Positions 10,077 through 18,820 of a stretch of 64,000 nt of DNA are shown in pieces. The translations under genes and the position numbers were made by a program. Position 1 is the first letter of the stretch, and each line of letters starts with the position of its first letter. Source of the stretch: Enterobacter sp. BIGb0383. GTDB taxonomy: Bacteria; Pseudomonadota; Gammaproteobacteria; Enterobacterales; Enterobacteriaceae. Below the pieces are notes generated by a model. It was not told where the DNA came from, made no database searches, and saw only the letters and a list, made by a program, of their open reading frames with translations. The stretch covers positions 744,001-808,000 of the forward strand of contig NZ_RJKQ01000001.1 of the NCBI RefSeq assembly GCF_003751845.1, in the 5' to 3' direction.

Positions 10077-12712
10077 CGTTTTTCCTCACATGTCTTATTC
10101 GCCCGGCACGGCGTTGGCGGCAGCGTTGCGTTCTGCTCAAGCCATGTCTGAAGATTGTCACCAAAGCGTAAACTGCGCCATAAGGTAAAGACGTTTTCCT
10201 CGTGGCGATAATTGAGATGGACGGTGCTGCTCTTGCCCTGAACCCGGCCGGTGCCGGTAATCGACGCCAGCAGGGTTAGATCGCCGTGATTATCGAGATC
10301 GACCCGGGTCCAGGAGCGGGAAATTTCCATATAGCGCAGCCAGTTGATGGCGGTACCGGCGGCCATATTGTCTTTCACCACCGCATCGGCCGTGTCTTTG
10401 TCGAGACGCAGCGTCATCGGCCCCGGATTCGACAGCCAGCCGTCTTTAATAATCCACTTGTCATTATTCAGCCACAGAGGCAATGCGCCGTTCACCGGCC
10501 CGGACATGGCAAACTGCTTCGGATTCAGCGCGCCAATAATCTCACTGGCGTCAATCCGCTGTAGCCGTAGCAGAGCCGCATCGTGCTGGGGCATTCGCAG
10601 CTGTTGCATGGTCACTTTCCCGCCGAGCACGTCCAGGCTGACGTTGGTCAGCAGCAGCGGATCTGACTCGCTCCAGGGCCATGCGCCCTGGAGATCGGCG
10701 GTGATATTACGCGCCGTCACCTGGTTTATCACTTCCCCGATACGCAGACTGACCGGGCCGCGTGTCCCCAGCTGCCAGCCGCCGTCGGCGAAGCGAAACG
10801 GCAGAACAAAATCCACCCCGTTAATTTCATTGTCCGGCATCAGGAGGCTTCCCGCTTTCAGTACCCCGTGACCACCGGCTTCGAACCCTTGATCGGCCGC
10901 CGCGGAGAACGCCACCTGAGCATAAAGCGTGCCGTCTCGCAGACGCATTTTCCAGTCGGGTGGGATCAGCGGCTGGAAGACGGTCAGGGACTGCTGCGGC
11001 CACCAGGCCTGCCCGCGCAGCCGTTCGCCGTCCCAGCGACCGTTCAGCCGTATCGGGCCGATAGCACGGGCATGGAGGTCGCCCTTAAACTGGAACATAC
11101 TGGGATCGCGCCCGTCGACGCTGAACTTAAGGGTTGAGGGTGGCAGCACGCTGCCGCCGGTAAACTGCGTCTCTCCCGCATCCAGCGACAGGCCACCGCT
11201 GATGCGCGGAGCGGCGTCATCCCGCTCCCAGCTAATGGGCTGGTCAAGGGTCAGACGCGGCTGGCTGACGCGCATGGTGCCGTACCTGAGCTGATCAAAC
11301 CCGGTAGAGAGCGTATTGAGCTGGATGCGCTGGTCCCGCCATTCGCCGGTGCCCGCCACATCCCAGCGCGCCTGCATCGGGGTAAAGTGCCCGTCGCCCC
11401 AGTAGCGCCACTGCCAGATCCCGCTGTCCGGCAGAAAGTCATCGGCCCTGCCGTCAAGATGGAGGGTAAAATCGCCCGTTCCCCGCTCGCTGGCGCGGAG
11501 GATCGCCTGCAGGCGACCATCGATGCCCTTGCGGGTCACCTTCACGCCCGCCAGCGGCCAGCGGCTGTCTTCAATATTCAGGGCATCAATCAGACGTCCC
11601 CGGGAGCGCAGCAGCGATCCGGGTGCAAAGGCCAGCTGCGGATCCATCAGGCTACCGCTTAGCTGCGCCTGCAGCATAGCGTACGCAATGAGATCCCCGA
11701 CCTTGGCCTCACCGTTGAGCCGCAGCGGCATCGCGCTGTTATCCATGCTAAGCCTGCCGGGGCCAAAATTCAGTACCGCGTTGCCTTTACCGGCATCCCC
11801 GTCGGTGAGCACGTTCAGGCGACCGCTGATTTGTGCCGCGTCCAGCCCCTGCTGCCAGTTTTCCACTTTCAGACCCAGGCGTCCGCTTGCCGGTACGTTC
11901 TGATACGGCCAGCTCCAGCGGCCATCGCTGATGGTCAGCTGTTCCGCCGTCAGCGTCCAGGGGAGATCCAGCAGCGGCGCACGGTCATCGCGGGTGCGCA
12001 CAACCAGCTGGCCCGCGTTTTCCCGCCACTCCAGCTCTGCATCCACCGGATCAGGCTGCTGCGGCAGTTCAAAGGTCGCTACCGCATGACCCTGTACCGG
12101 CACACCGTCCGGCACCAGCGGCAGGGTAAACTCGCCGACCAGTTTTACCGGCGGCTGCTGCTCAATAAGATGAAGTTCCAGCTGGCTGACGATCATCGCC
12201 TGGCCCCTGAGACGCGCCTGCACTTTTACCGACTCGCCCTGATAGCTGAGCTGCTGTACCTGCGGCGTCAGGGCCAGTTCCAGACGTCCCTGCCACTGCT
12301 GCCAGGGCGAAAGCGTCAGCCGCTCAACGCTAATCCAGCTGGCCGGGAGCATCGCCTGCCATTCGGCCAGGGTACGCGGGGAACCGTCGGTCGCATCGCT
12401 TTTCGGCAGCTGGCTCAGACAGGCGCTGTTAACGTCCAGCGCGCCTATCGCTAACCGCCAGCGGCTGGGATGGGTCAGGCGGGCATCGCTGAGCTGCGCC
12501 AGCTGGCAGTCACCCACAAAATAGCGCAGATCCGGGATGTGCAGACCGCGTGACGTCAGGCGGGGAGAGTCATCGAAGGCAATACGCGTCCCGACCGGAA
12601 GCCAGATCCCGGCGAGGCTGGGCACCCACTGGGCCAGCGTTAAGAACAACGTCAGCGGCAGCAGGACCAGAAGTAAAAGTAGCGCGATGATGGCTCTGAC
12701 TTTACCCTTCAT
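10073..12712 (-). CDS. ydbH: YdbH, AsmA-like intermembrane lipid transport protein
   Basis: A 879-residue protein with one N-terminal membrane anchor (about residues 5-29, IIALLLLLVLLPLTLFLTLA), then a long beta-rich periplasmic body typical of the AsmA-like family (YhdP, TamB, YdbH), which forms a hydrophobic groove across the periplasm. The length equals that of E. coli YdbH. The family is redundant with YhdP and TamB for phospholipid transport to the outer membrane. The gene is divergent from ldhA and translationally coupled to ynbE. Confidence 0.94.
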   Translation of the reverse strand: MKGKVRAIIALLLLLVLLPLTLFLTLAQWVPSLAGIWLPVGTRIAFDDSPRLTSRGLHIPDLRYFVGDCQLAQLSDARLTHPSRWRLAIGALDVNSACLSQLPKSDATDGSPRTLAEWQAMLPASWISVERLTLSPWQQWQGRLELALTPQVQQLSYQGESVKVQARLRGQAMIVSQLELHLIEQQPPVKLVGEFTLPLVPDGVPVQGHAVATFELPQQPDPVDAELEWRENAGQLVVRTRDDRAPLLDLPWTLTAEQLTISDGRWSWPYQNVPASGRLGLKVENWQQGLDAAQISGRLNVLTDGDAGKGNAVLNFGPGRLSMDNSAMPLRLNGEAKVGDLIAYAMLQAQLSGSLMDPQLAFAPGSLLRSRGRLIDALNIEDSRWPLAGVKVTRKGIDGRLQAILRASERGTGDFTLHLDGRADDFLPDSGIWQWRYWGDGHFTPMQARWDVAGTGEWRDQRIQLNTLSTGFDQLRYGTMRVSQPRLTLDQPISWERDDAAPRISGGLSLDAGETQFTGGSVLPPSTLKFSVDGRDPSMFQFKGDLHARAIGPIRLNGRWDGERLRGQAWWPQQSLTVFQPLIPPDWKMRLRDGTLYAQVAFSAAADQGFEAGGHGVLKAGSLLMPDNEINGVDFVLPFRFADGGWQLGTRGPVSLRIGEVINQVTARNITADLQGAWPWSESDPLLLTNVSLDVLGGKVTMQQLRMPQHDAALLRLQRIDASEIIGALNPKQFAMSGPVNGALPLWLNNDKWIIKDGWLSNPGPMTLRLDKDTADAVVKDNMAAGTAINWLRYMEISRSWTRVDLDNHGDLTLLASITGTGRVQGKSSTVHLNYRHEENVFTLWRSLRFGDNLQTWLEQNATLPPTPCRANKTCEEKR

Positions 12713-12919
12713 GGGTGTTAATATCCTGATTTAGCGAAAAATTATGCTTATCTGCCCTCTATTGTGGCATGTTTAGCCAGGCAGTTGAAGCCGGTGACGA
12801 TTTCTCGCCATGAATGCTCTAAAATTAAGGTTAATCCGTCCCGGTTAAAATAAATTTTATAAATTGTTAGATAATTTTAAATATGCTAACGTGATGTCAT
12901 TATCACAGGAGAAAGTCTT

Positions 12920-13906
12920 ATGAAACTTGCCGTCTATAGCACTAAACAGTACGACAAAAAGTATCTACAGGCTGTAAACGAAACGTACGGCTTCGAACTT
13001 GAATTTTTTGACTTCCTTCTGACGAAAAAAACCGCCCGTACCGCCCAGGGCTGCGAAGGCGTCTGTCTGTTTGTGAATGACGACGGCAGCCGTCCGGTAC
13101 TGGAAGAGCTGAAAAAGCTGGGCGTTAAATTTATTGCCCTGCGCTGCGCCGGGTTTAATAACGTCGATCTCGATGCCGCCCGCGAGCTGGGCCTGCAGGT
13201 GGTACGCGTCCCGGCCTACTCCCCGGAAGCCGTCGCGGAACACGCTATCGGCATGATGATGACCCTCAACCGTCGTATCCATCGCGCGTATCAGCGAACC
13301 CGTGACGCTAACTTCTCCCTGGAAGGGCTGACCGGCTTTACCATGTTCGGTAAAACCGCCGGGGTGATCGGCACCGGCAAAATCGGTATCGCCGCGCTGC
13401 GTATTCTGAAAGGTTTTGGTATGCGCCTGCTGGCCTTTGATCCGTATCCGAGTGCCGCAGCCCTGGAGCTGGGCGTGGAGTATGTGGATCTGCCGACGCT
13501 GTTTGCCCAGGCGGACGTGATTTCGCTCCACTGCCCGCTGACGGAGGAAAACTACCACCTGCTGAACCAGGATGCCTTCGCCCAGATGAAAAGCGGCGTG
13601 ATGGTGATTAACACCAGCCGCGGCGGGCTGATTGACTCGCAGGCGGCGATTGACGCGCTGAAAACGCAGAAAATTGGTTCGCTGGGCATGGACGTGTATG
13701 AAAACGAACGCGACCTGTTCTTTGAAGATAAGTCCAACGACGTGATTCAGGACGATATTTTCCGCCGTCTGTCCGCCTGTCACAACGTGTTGTTCACCGG
13801 TCACCAGGCATTTCTGACCGCTGAAGCCCTGACCAGCATTTCGCAGACAACGCTGGAAAACCTGCGCCAGCTGGCAAACGGCGAACCCTGCCCGAACGCG
13901 CTCTGA
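12920..13906 (+). CDS. ldhA: Fermentative D-lactate dehydrogenase LdhA
   Basis: A 328-residue NADH-dependent D-lactate dehydrogenase that reduces pyruvate during fermentation. It matches E. coli LdhA nearly throughout. The nucleotide-binding loop is VIGTGKIG, the catalytic arginine lies in NTSRGGLIDSQ, the glutamate in GMDVYENERD and the catalytic histidine in TGHQAF. AGGAGA lies 8 bases before the ATG. The upstream 200 bases contain an AT-rich promoter region (12840-12890) shared with divergent ydbH. Confidence 0.97.
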   Translation: MKLAVYSTKQYDKKYLQAVNETYGFELEFFDFLLTKKTARTAQGCEGVCLFVNDDGSRPVLEELKKLGVKFIALRCAGFNNVDLDAARELGLQVVRVPAYSPEAVAEHAIGMMMTLNRRIHRAYQRTRDANFSLEGLTGFTMFGKTAGVIGTGKIGIAALRILKGFGMRLLAFDPYPSAAALELGVEYVDLPTLFAQADVISLHCPLTEENYHLLNQDAFAQMKSGVMVINTSRGGLIDSQAAIDALKTQKIGSLGMDVYENERDLFFEDKSNDVIQDDIFRRLSACHNVLFTGHQAFLTAEALTSISQTTLENLRQLANGEPCPNAL

Positions 13907-13914
13907 GTGCAACA

Positions 13915-13945
13915 GGTACGTCAGCCCCGGCTGGCGTGCCCTTTT
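13915..13945 (+). terminator. Terminator of ldhA
   Basis: A 12-bp stem with two G-U pairs (13915-13926 with 13929-13940) is followed by CTTTT. It begins 9 bases after the ldhA stop. Confidence 0.6.
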
Positions 13946-14037
13946 CCCGGAATTCAGACAATCTCCGATGACCCACGGCCCCGCGTCGTTAAAAATCTAT
14001 TCCACAGTTTATTGTGCTATTGAAGTGTAAGAGAATT

Positions 14038-14454
14038 ATGAAGAAAACTGCCGTACTCGTCCTGCTCAGTTCCCTGCTGGCAGGCTGCGTGAGTGAAAGT
14101 GACGTCGCCGTTACCGATACCCAGTTACGCAATCAGCGCTTTGTCCTGCAAAGCGTCGACGGGCATTCACTGCCCGCAGGTGAAACGCCGCCGGAGCTGC
14201 AGTTCGGAGAGAAAATGCAGCTGACGGGAAAGATGTGTAACCGCTTTATGGGCGATGCCCGCCTGAACAACGGTACGCTGAAGGTCAGCAAAATGGCCGC
14301 GACGCGGATGAGCTGTGCCGATCCGCAACTTAACGCGCTGGACGGCACCCTGGATACCATGCTGAGCGCAGGCGCACAGGTGGACTTAACCGCCAGTCAG
14401 CTGACGCTGGCAACGGCGACCCGCAGCCTGGTGTATCAGCGCGTCACTCAGTAG
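14038..14454 (+). CDS. hslJ: HslJ, META-domain heat-shock lipoprotein
   Basis: A 138-residue outer-membrane lipoprotein of the META family. Signal peptide MKKTAVLVLLSSLLAGC with lipobox LAGC. The META core is visible as FVLQSVDG, FGEKMQLTGKMCNRF and RMSCADPQLNALD. E. coli HslJ is linked to novobiocin resistance and heat shock; its molecular role is unknown. I use the ATG at 14038 (AAGAGA upstream), not an in-frame GTG at 14014. It lies between ldhA and ydbJ as in E. coli, and its last 7 bases overlap the convergent ydbJ. Confidence 0.94.
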   Translation: MKKTAVLVLLSSLLAGCVSESDVAVTDTQLRNQRFVLQSVDGHSLPAGETPPELQFGEKMQLTGKMCNRFMGDARLNNGTLKVSKMAATRMSCADPQLNALDGTLDTMLSAGAQVDLTASQLTLATATRSLVYQRVTQ

Positions 14455-14714
14455 TTGCCGCAGGTTCCACCCGCCAGAGAGTGTTCGCTACAGCGTTTGC
14501 CGTTTGGCAGCGCGCACATGCCGGTGGCGGTGCCGTCAAGCTGACGGGCCACCGACAGGGTACCGCCAATCATGGCGCAGTTGGCCTGGCCCGAATCGGT
14601 CATGGCCGCTTTAAGCCCCGGCGGCGCATGCGCCGCGGTGGCCTGCTGGACCGGCTCACTGCTGCACGCCGTCAATAACAACGCCGCACACCCCATCAAA
14701 AACGCTGCCCGCAT
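14448..14714 (-). CDS. ydbJ: YdbJ, DUF333 lipoprotein
   Basis: An 88-residue lipoprotein: signal peptide MRAAFLMGCAALLLTAC (lipobox LTAC), then SSEPVQQATAAH and the Cys-rich DUF333 core CAMIGGTLSV...GMCALPNGKRCSE. The start at 14714 gives the same length as E. coli YdbJ and has GGGGAAGG just upstream; the longer in-frame extension to 14774 would bury the signal peptide. DUF333 also occurs in heat-shock protein inhibitors and secreted proteins; no function is proven for YdbJ. Confidence 0.92.
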   Translation of the reverse strand: MRAAFLMGCAALLLTACSSEPVQQATAAHAPPGLKAAMTDSGQANCAMIGGTLSVARQLDGTATGMCALPNGKRCSEHSLAGGTCGNY

Positions 14715-14900
14715 CACCTTCCCCTTCTGTCGAATAAGCGCAAACCTTTGCATCATAGGCATCAGAGGGGGCATTCGTCGAGTGCAGTACTGCCGTTTTA
14801 TGCGCTACAGAAACATTTTTTATCAATTCTTCTATCGGAAGCACCTGAAAATCACCGTTATTGATGATTTCACACCGGGTAGTACACAAAAGCGAAAATG

Positions 14901-14974
14901 TTACCCCAGGCCCTTTGCTAGAATGAGAACATAACAACAGGGCCTGTGGGGTAATTCAGGCCCTTCTTTATATT
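14901..14974 (+). promoter_or_regulatory. Attenuator-like overlapping hairpins upstream of ydbK
   Basis: Three segments can pair in mutually exclusive ways. Segment A (14901-14914) pairs with B (14939-14954) over 14 bp with a 2-base bulge. Alternatively the first part of B (14940-14946, GGGCCTG) pairs with C (14957-14963, CAGGCCC), which is followed by TTCTTTATATT as in an intrinsic terminator. A possible -10 box (TAGAAT, 14919-14924) lies between A and B; if it is used, A is not transcribed and only the B:C hairpin counts. Confidence 0.4.
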
Positions 14975-14994
14975 GCGCAATGTGAAGGTGTCAT

Positions 14995-17900
14995 ATGATC
15001 ACGACTGACGGTAACGGTGCGGTCGCTTCGGTCGCATTCCGGACCAGCGAAGTTATTGCTATCTACCCGATTACGCCCAGCTCGACCATGGCGGAGCAAT
15101 CCGATGCCTGGGCCGGAAATGGCCTGAAGAACGTCTGGGGCGACGTGCCCCGCGTTGTTGAGATGCAATCCGAAGCCGGTGCGATCGCGGCGGTGCACGG
15201 TGCGCTGCAAACGGGTGCGCTCTCGACCTCCTTTACGTCATCCCAGGGTCTGCTGCTGATGATCCCGACGCTGTACAAGCTGGCCGGTCAGCTGACCCCG
15301 TTTGTACTGCACGTCGCGGCCCGTACCGTGGCAACACACGCCCTCTCTATTTTTGGCGATCACTCCGACGTGATGGCTATTCGCCAGACCGGCTGCGCCA
15401 TGCTGTGCGCCGGTAGCGTACAGGAAGCCCAGGATTTCGCGCTGATTTCCCATATGGCGACGCTGAACAGCCGCGTGCCCTTTATTCACTTCTTCGACGG
15501 CTTCCGTACCTCGCACGAAATTAACAAGATTGTGCCGCTGTCGGACGATACGGTACGCGGCTTGCTGCCGCAGGACGCCATCGACGCCCACCGTTCGCGC
15601 GCGCTTAACCCGGAACATCCGGTGATCCGCGGGACTTCCGCTAACCCGGATACGTATTTCCAGTCCCGCGAGGCGACAAACCCCTGGTACAACGCGGTCT
15701 ACGCCCACGTTGAGCAGGCGATGAACGACTTTGCTGCCGCGACCGGCCGTCAGTACCAGCCTTTCGAATACTACGGTCATCCGCAGGCGGAACGCGTGAT
15801 TGTCCTGATGGGCTCGGCCATCGGCACCTGCGAAGAAGTCGTTGATGAACTCCTGACCCGGGGCGAAAAAGTCGGCGTGCTGAAAGTCCGTCTCTATCGT
15901 CCTTTCTCTGCGGAACATCTGCTCCAGGCCCTGCCGCAAAGCGTACGCGCCGTGGCGGTGCTGGATCGCACCAAAGAGCCGGGTGCTCATGCGGAGCCGC
16001 TCTATCTCGACGTGATGACCGCCCTGGCGGAAGCCTTTAATCGCGGCGAACGTGAAACTCTACCGCGCACCATCGGCGGCCGTTACGGCCTGTCATCGAA
16101 AGAGTTTGGCCCGGACTGCGTGCTGGCCGTCTTTAACGAGCTGGCGCTGGAGAAACCCCGCCCGCGCTTTACGGTCGGTATTTATGACGACGTGACCAAT
16201 CTCTCGCTGGCGCTGCCGGAGAATACGCTGCCGTCCGCCGCCAAACTGGAAGCCCTGTTTTATGGTCTTGGCAGCGACGGCAGCGTCTCGGCTACCAAGA
16301 ACAATATCAAGATTATCGGTAATGCCACGCCGTGGTATGCCCAGGGCTACTTCGTCTATGACTCGAAGAAAGCCGGTGGCCTGACGGTATCGCATCTGCG
16401 CGTCAGCGAGCAGCCGATCCGCTCCGCTTATCTGGTGTCGCAGGCCGATTTCGTCGGCTGCCATCAGCTGCAGTTTATTGATAAATACCAGATGGTCGAG
16501 CGCCTGAAGCCCGGCGGTATCTTCCTGCTGAATACCCCCTACTCTGCCGACGAAGTCTGGTCCCGCCTGCCGCAGGATGTGCAGGCGGTGCTGAACCAGA
16601 AGCAGGCGCGTTTTTATGTCATTAACGCCGCCCGCATCGCCCGCGAATGCAGCCTGGGCGCACGCATCAATACCGTTATGCAGATGGCCTTCTTCCAGCT
16701 CACCGCCGTGCTGCCGGGCGACAGCGCGCTGATGGAGCTCCAGGGTGCCATTGCCAAAAGCTATAGCACCAAAGGTAAGGAGCTGGTCGAACGCAACTGG
16801 CAGGCGCTGGCGCTGGCCCGTGAATCCCTGTTTGCCGTGCCGCTGGAACCGGTCAATACCGATAGCCCAATGCGCCCGCCGGTGGTCTCCGATGCCGCAC
16901 CGGACTTTGTCAAAACCGTTACCGCCGCAATGCTGGCCGGACTGGGCGACAGCCTCCCGGTTTCCGCGCTGCCGCCGGATGGCACCTGGCCGACCGGCAC
17001 CACGCAGTGGGAAAAGCGCAATATCGCCGAAGCGATCCCTATCTGGAAGCCGGAGATCTGTACCCAGTGCAACCACTGCGTCGCCGCCTGTCCGCACTCG
17101 GCGATCCGCGCCAAAGTGGTTCAGCCCGACGCCATCGAACATGCGCCAGACTCACTCCAGACGCTGGACGTGAAGTCCCGCGATATGCGCGGGCAGAAAT
17201 ACGTGCTGCAGGTCGCGCCGGAAGACTGCACCGGCTGTAACCTCTGCGTGGAAGTGTGTCCGGCTAAAGACCGGCAGAATCCGGAGATCAAGGCCATCAA
17301 TATGCTGTCGCGCCTTGAGCATGTGGAAGAAGAGAAAGTGAATTACGACTTCTTCCTTGGGATGCCGGAGATCGACCGCACCAAACTGGAACGTATCGAT
17401 ATCCGTACTTCGCAGCTGATCACCCCGCTGTTCGAGTACTCCGGAGCCTGCTCCGGCTGCGGCGAGACGCCTTACATCAAGCTGCTGACCCAGCTCTACG
17501 GCGACCGCCTGCTGATTGCCAACGCCACTGGCTGTTCATCCATCTATGGCGGCAACCTGCCCTCCACGCCGTACACCACCGACGCCAACGGCCGCGGTCC
17601 GGCATGGGCGAACTCGTTGTTCGAAGATAACGCCGAGTTTGGTCTGGGCTTCCGTCTGACGGTTGACCAGCATCGCCAGCGCGTGATGCGTCTGCTTTCC
17701 GGCTTCGCCGACCGTATCCCGACAGAACTGAATGAGGCTCTGCACGCGGATGCCACGCCAGAGGTTCGTCGTGAACAGGTCGCAGAGCTGCGCAAACATC
17801 TGAACGGTGTCGAAGGTGCAACGGAGCTGCTGACCGACGCCGACGCGCTGGTGGAGAAATCTATCTGGCTGATTGGCGGCGATGGCTGGGCCTATGATAT

Positions 17901-18507
17901 CGGCTTCGGTGGTCTGGACCACGTTCTGAGCCTGACCGAAAACGTCAATATTCTGGTTCTCGATACCCAGTGCTACTCCAATACCGGTGGCCAGGCTTCG
18001 AAAGCCACCCCTCTCGGAGCGGTGACCAAGTTTGGCGAACACGGTAAGCGCAAGGCGCGTAAAGATCTCGGCGTCAGTATGATGATGTACGGGCATGTTT
18101 ACGTGGCGCAGATCTCGCTGGGCGCACAGCTGAACCAGACGGTAAAAGCGATTCAGGAAGCGGAAGCTTATCCGGGACCGTCCTTGATTATCGCCTACAG
18201 CCCCTGCGAGGAGCACGGCTACGATCTGGCCCTGAGTCACGATCAGATGCGCCAGCTTACCGCGACCGGCTTCTGGCCACTGTACCGCTTTGACCCGCGC
18301 CGGGCGGATGAAGGCAAGCTGCCGCTGGCGCTGGACTCTCGTCCACCATCCGATGCGCTGGCCGAAACACTGCTTAACGAACAGCGTTTCCGTCGCCTGA
18401 ACGCGCAGCAGCCGGACGTAGCGGAGCAGCTATGGAAGGATGCGGCGGCGGATCTGCAAAAACGCTATAACTTCCTGGCCCAGATGGCGGGGAAAGCGGA
18501 AAGCTGA
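14995..18507 (+). CDS. ydbK: YdbK/NifJ, pyruvate:ferredoxin (flavodoxin) oxidoreductase
   Basis: A 1170-residue, single-chain, homodimeric CoA-acylating enzyme that oxidises pyruvate to acetyl-CoA and CO2 and passes electrons to flavodoxin or ferredoxin. Domain I begins at once with SEVIAIYPITPSSTMAE (pyruvate-binding). The two [4Fe-4S] motifs are CTQCNHCVAACPH (about 688) and CTGCNLCVEVCPA (about 745). The third-cluster cysteines (SGACSGCGE) and the thiamine-diphosphate motif GDGWAYDIGFGG lie in the C-terminal third. It matches E. coli YdbK throughout. GAAGG sits upstream of the ATG. The E. coli gene belongs to the SoxS response. The E. coli neighbours ompN and uspF are not present downstream. 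Confidence 0.97.
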   Translation: MITTDGNGAVASVAFRTSEVIAIYPITPSSTMAEQSDAWAGNGLKNVWGDVPRVVEMQSEAGAIAAVHGALQTGALSTSFTSSQGLLLMIPTLYKLAGQLTPFVLHVAARTVATHALSIFGDHSDVMAIRQTGCAMLCAGSVQEAQDFALISHMATLNSRVPFIHFFDGFRTSHEINKIVPLSDDTVRGLLPQDAIDAHRSRALNPEHPVIRGTSANPDTYFQSREATNPWYNAVYAHVEQAMNDFAAATGRQYQPFEYYGHPQAERVIVLMGSAIGTCEEVVDELLTRGEKVGVLKVRLYRPFSAEHLLQALPQSVRAVAVLDRTKEPGAHAEPLYLDVMTALAEAFNRGERETLPRTIGGRYGLSSKEFGPDCVLAVFNELALEKPRPRFTVGIYDDVTNLSLALPENTLPSAAKLEALFYGLGSDGSVSATKNNIKIIGNATPWYAQGYFVYDSKKAGGLTVSHLRVSEQPIRSAYLVSQADFVGCHQLQFIDKYQMVERLKPGGIFLLNTPYSADEVWSRLPQDVQAVLNQKQARFYVINAARIARECSLGARINTVMQMAFFQLTAVLPGDSALMELQGAIAKSYSTKGKELVERNWQALALARESLFAVPLEPVNTDSPMRPPVVSDAAPDFVKTVTAAMLAGLGDSLPVSALPPDGTWPTGTTQWEKRNIAEAIPIWKPEICTQCNHCVAACPHSAIRAKVVQPDAIEHAPDSLQTLDVKSRDMRGQKYVLQVAPEDCTGCNLCVEVCPAKDRQNPEIKAINMLSRLEHVEEEKVNYDFFLGMPEIDRTKLERIDIRTSQLITPLFEYSGACSGCGETPYIKLLTQLYGDRLLIANATGCSSIYGGNLPSTPYTTDANGRGPAWANSLFEDNAEFGLGFRLTVDQHRQRVMRLLSGFADRIPTELNEALHADATPEVRREQVAELRKHLNGVEGATELLTDADALVEKSIWLIGGDGWAYDIGFGGLDHVLSLTENVNILVLDTQCYSNTGGQASKATPLGAVTKFGEHGKRKARKDLGVSMMMYGHVYVAQISLGAQLNQTVKAIQEAEAYPGPSLIIAYSPCEEHGYDLALSHDQMRQLTATGFWPLYRFDPRRADEGKLPLALDSRPPSDALAETLLNEQRFRRLNAQQPDVAEQLWKDAAADLQKRYNFLAQMAGKAES

Positions 18508-18544
18508 AGTCCGCTCGCTCCGGGCATTTCTGTTTAATAAAATC

Positions 18545-18590
18545 GGAAAGAGACTGCCACCCTGGATATCATGCCTGGTAGTCTCTTTCC
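18545..18590. terminator. Long perfect hairpin after ydbK
   Basis: GGAAAGAGACTGCCA (18545-18559) pairs with 18576-18590 over 15 bp with one G-U pair and a 16-base loop. There is no T-run on the plus side, so the role as ydbK terminator is likely but not textbook. The rest of 18508-18820 (313 bases) holds no convincing gene, only the AT-rich promoter region of the next gene. Confidence 0.5.
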
Positions 18591-18820
18591 TGAAGTCAAA
18601 GATCTGGCCGGGTCAATGCTGACGCGGCCGCCCAGAGGAATTGATTCCTCCTGCTCACGCCTGCAATAATGTTGACTTGCTTAATAACCATCTGACTGCC
18701 ATTTTTATCACTCTGGCCGGGGATTATTCCTCATCTAAGCTGGTCATCTGTTCTGTTTCAAAAATACCAAAAAATCCGCTATCACCTTGATAAACAAAAC
18801 GTTCAAGTCTGGAGGTTTGT

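Noticed and set aside
18722-18806. About 28 sense codons on the minus strand ending ...MTSLDEE before a stop, just upstream of the toxin gene
   Set aside because: Looks protein-like and could be the tail of a displaced gene, but it has no start codon or ribosome site and the frame is closed within a few codons of the toxin start.
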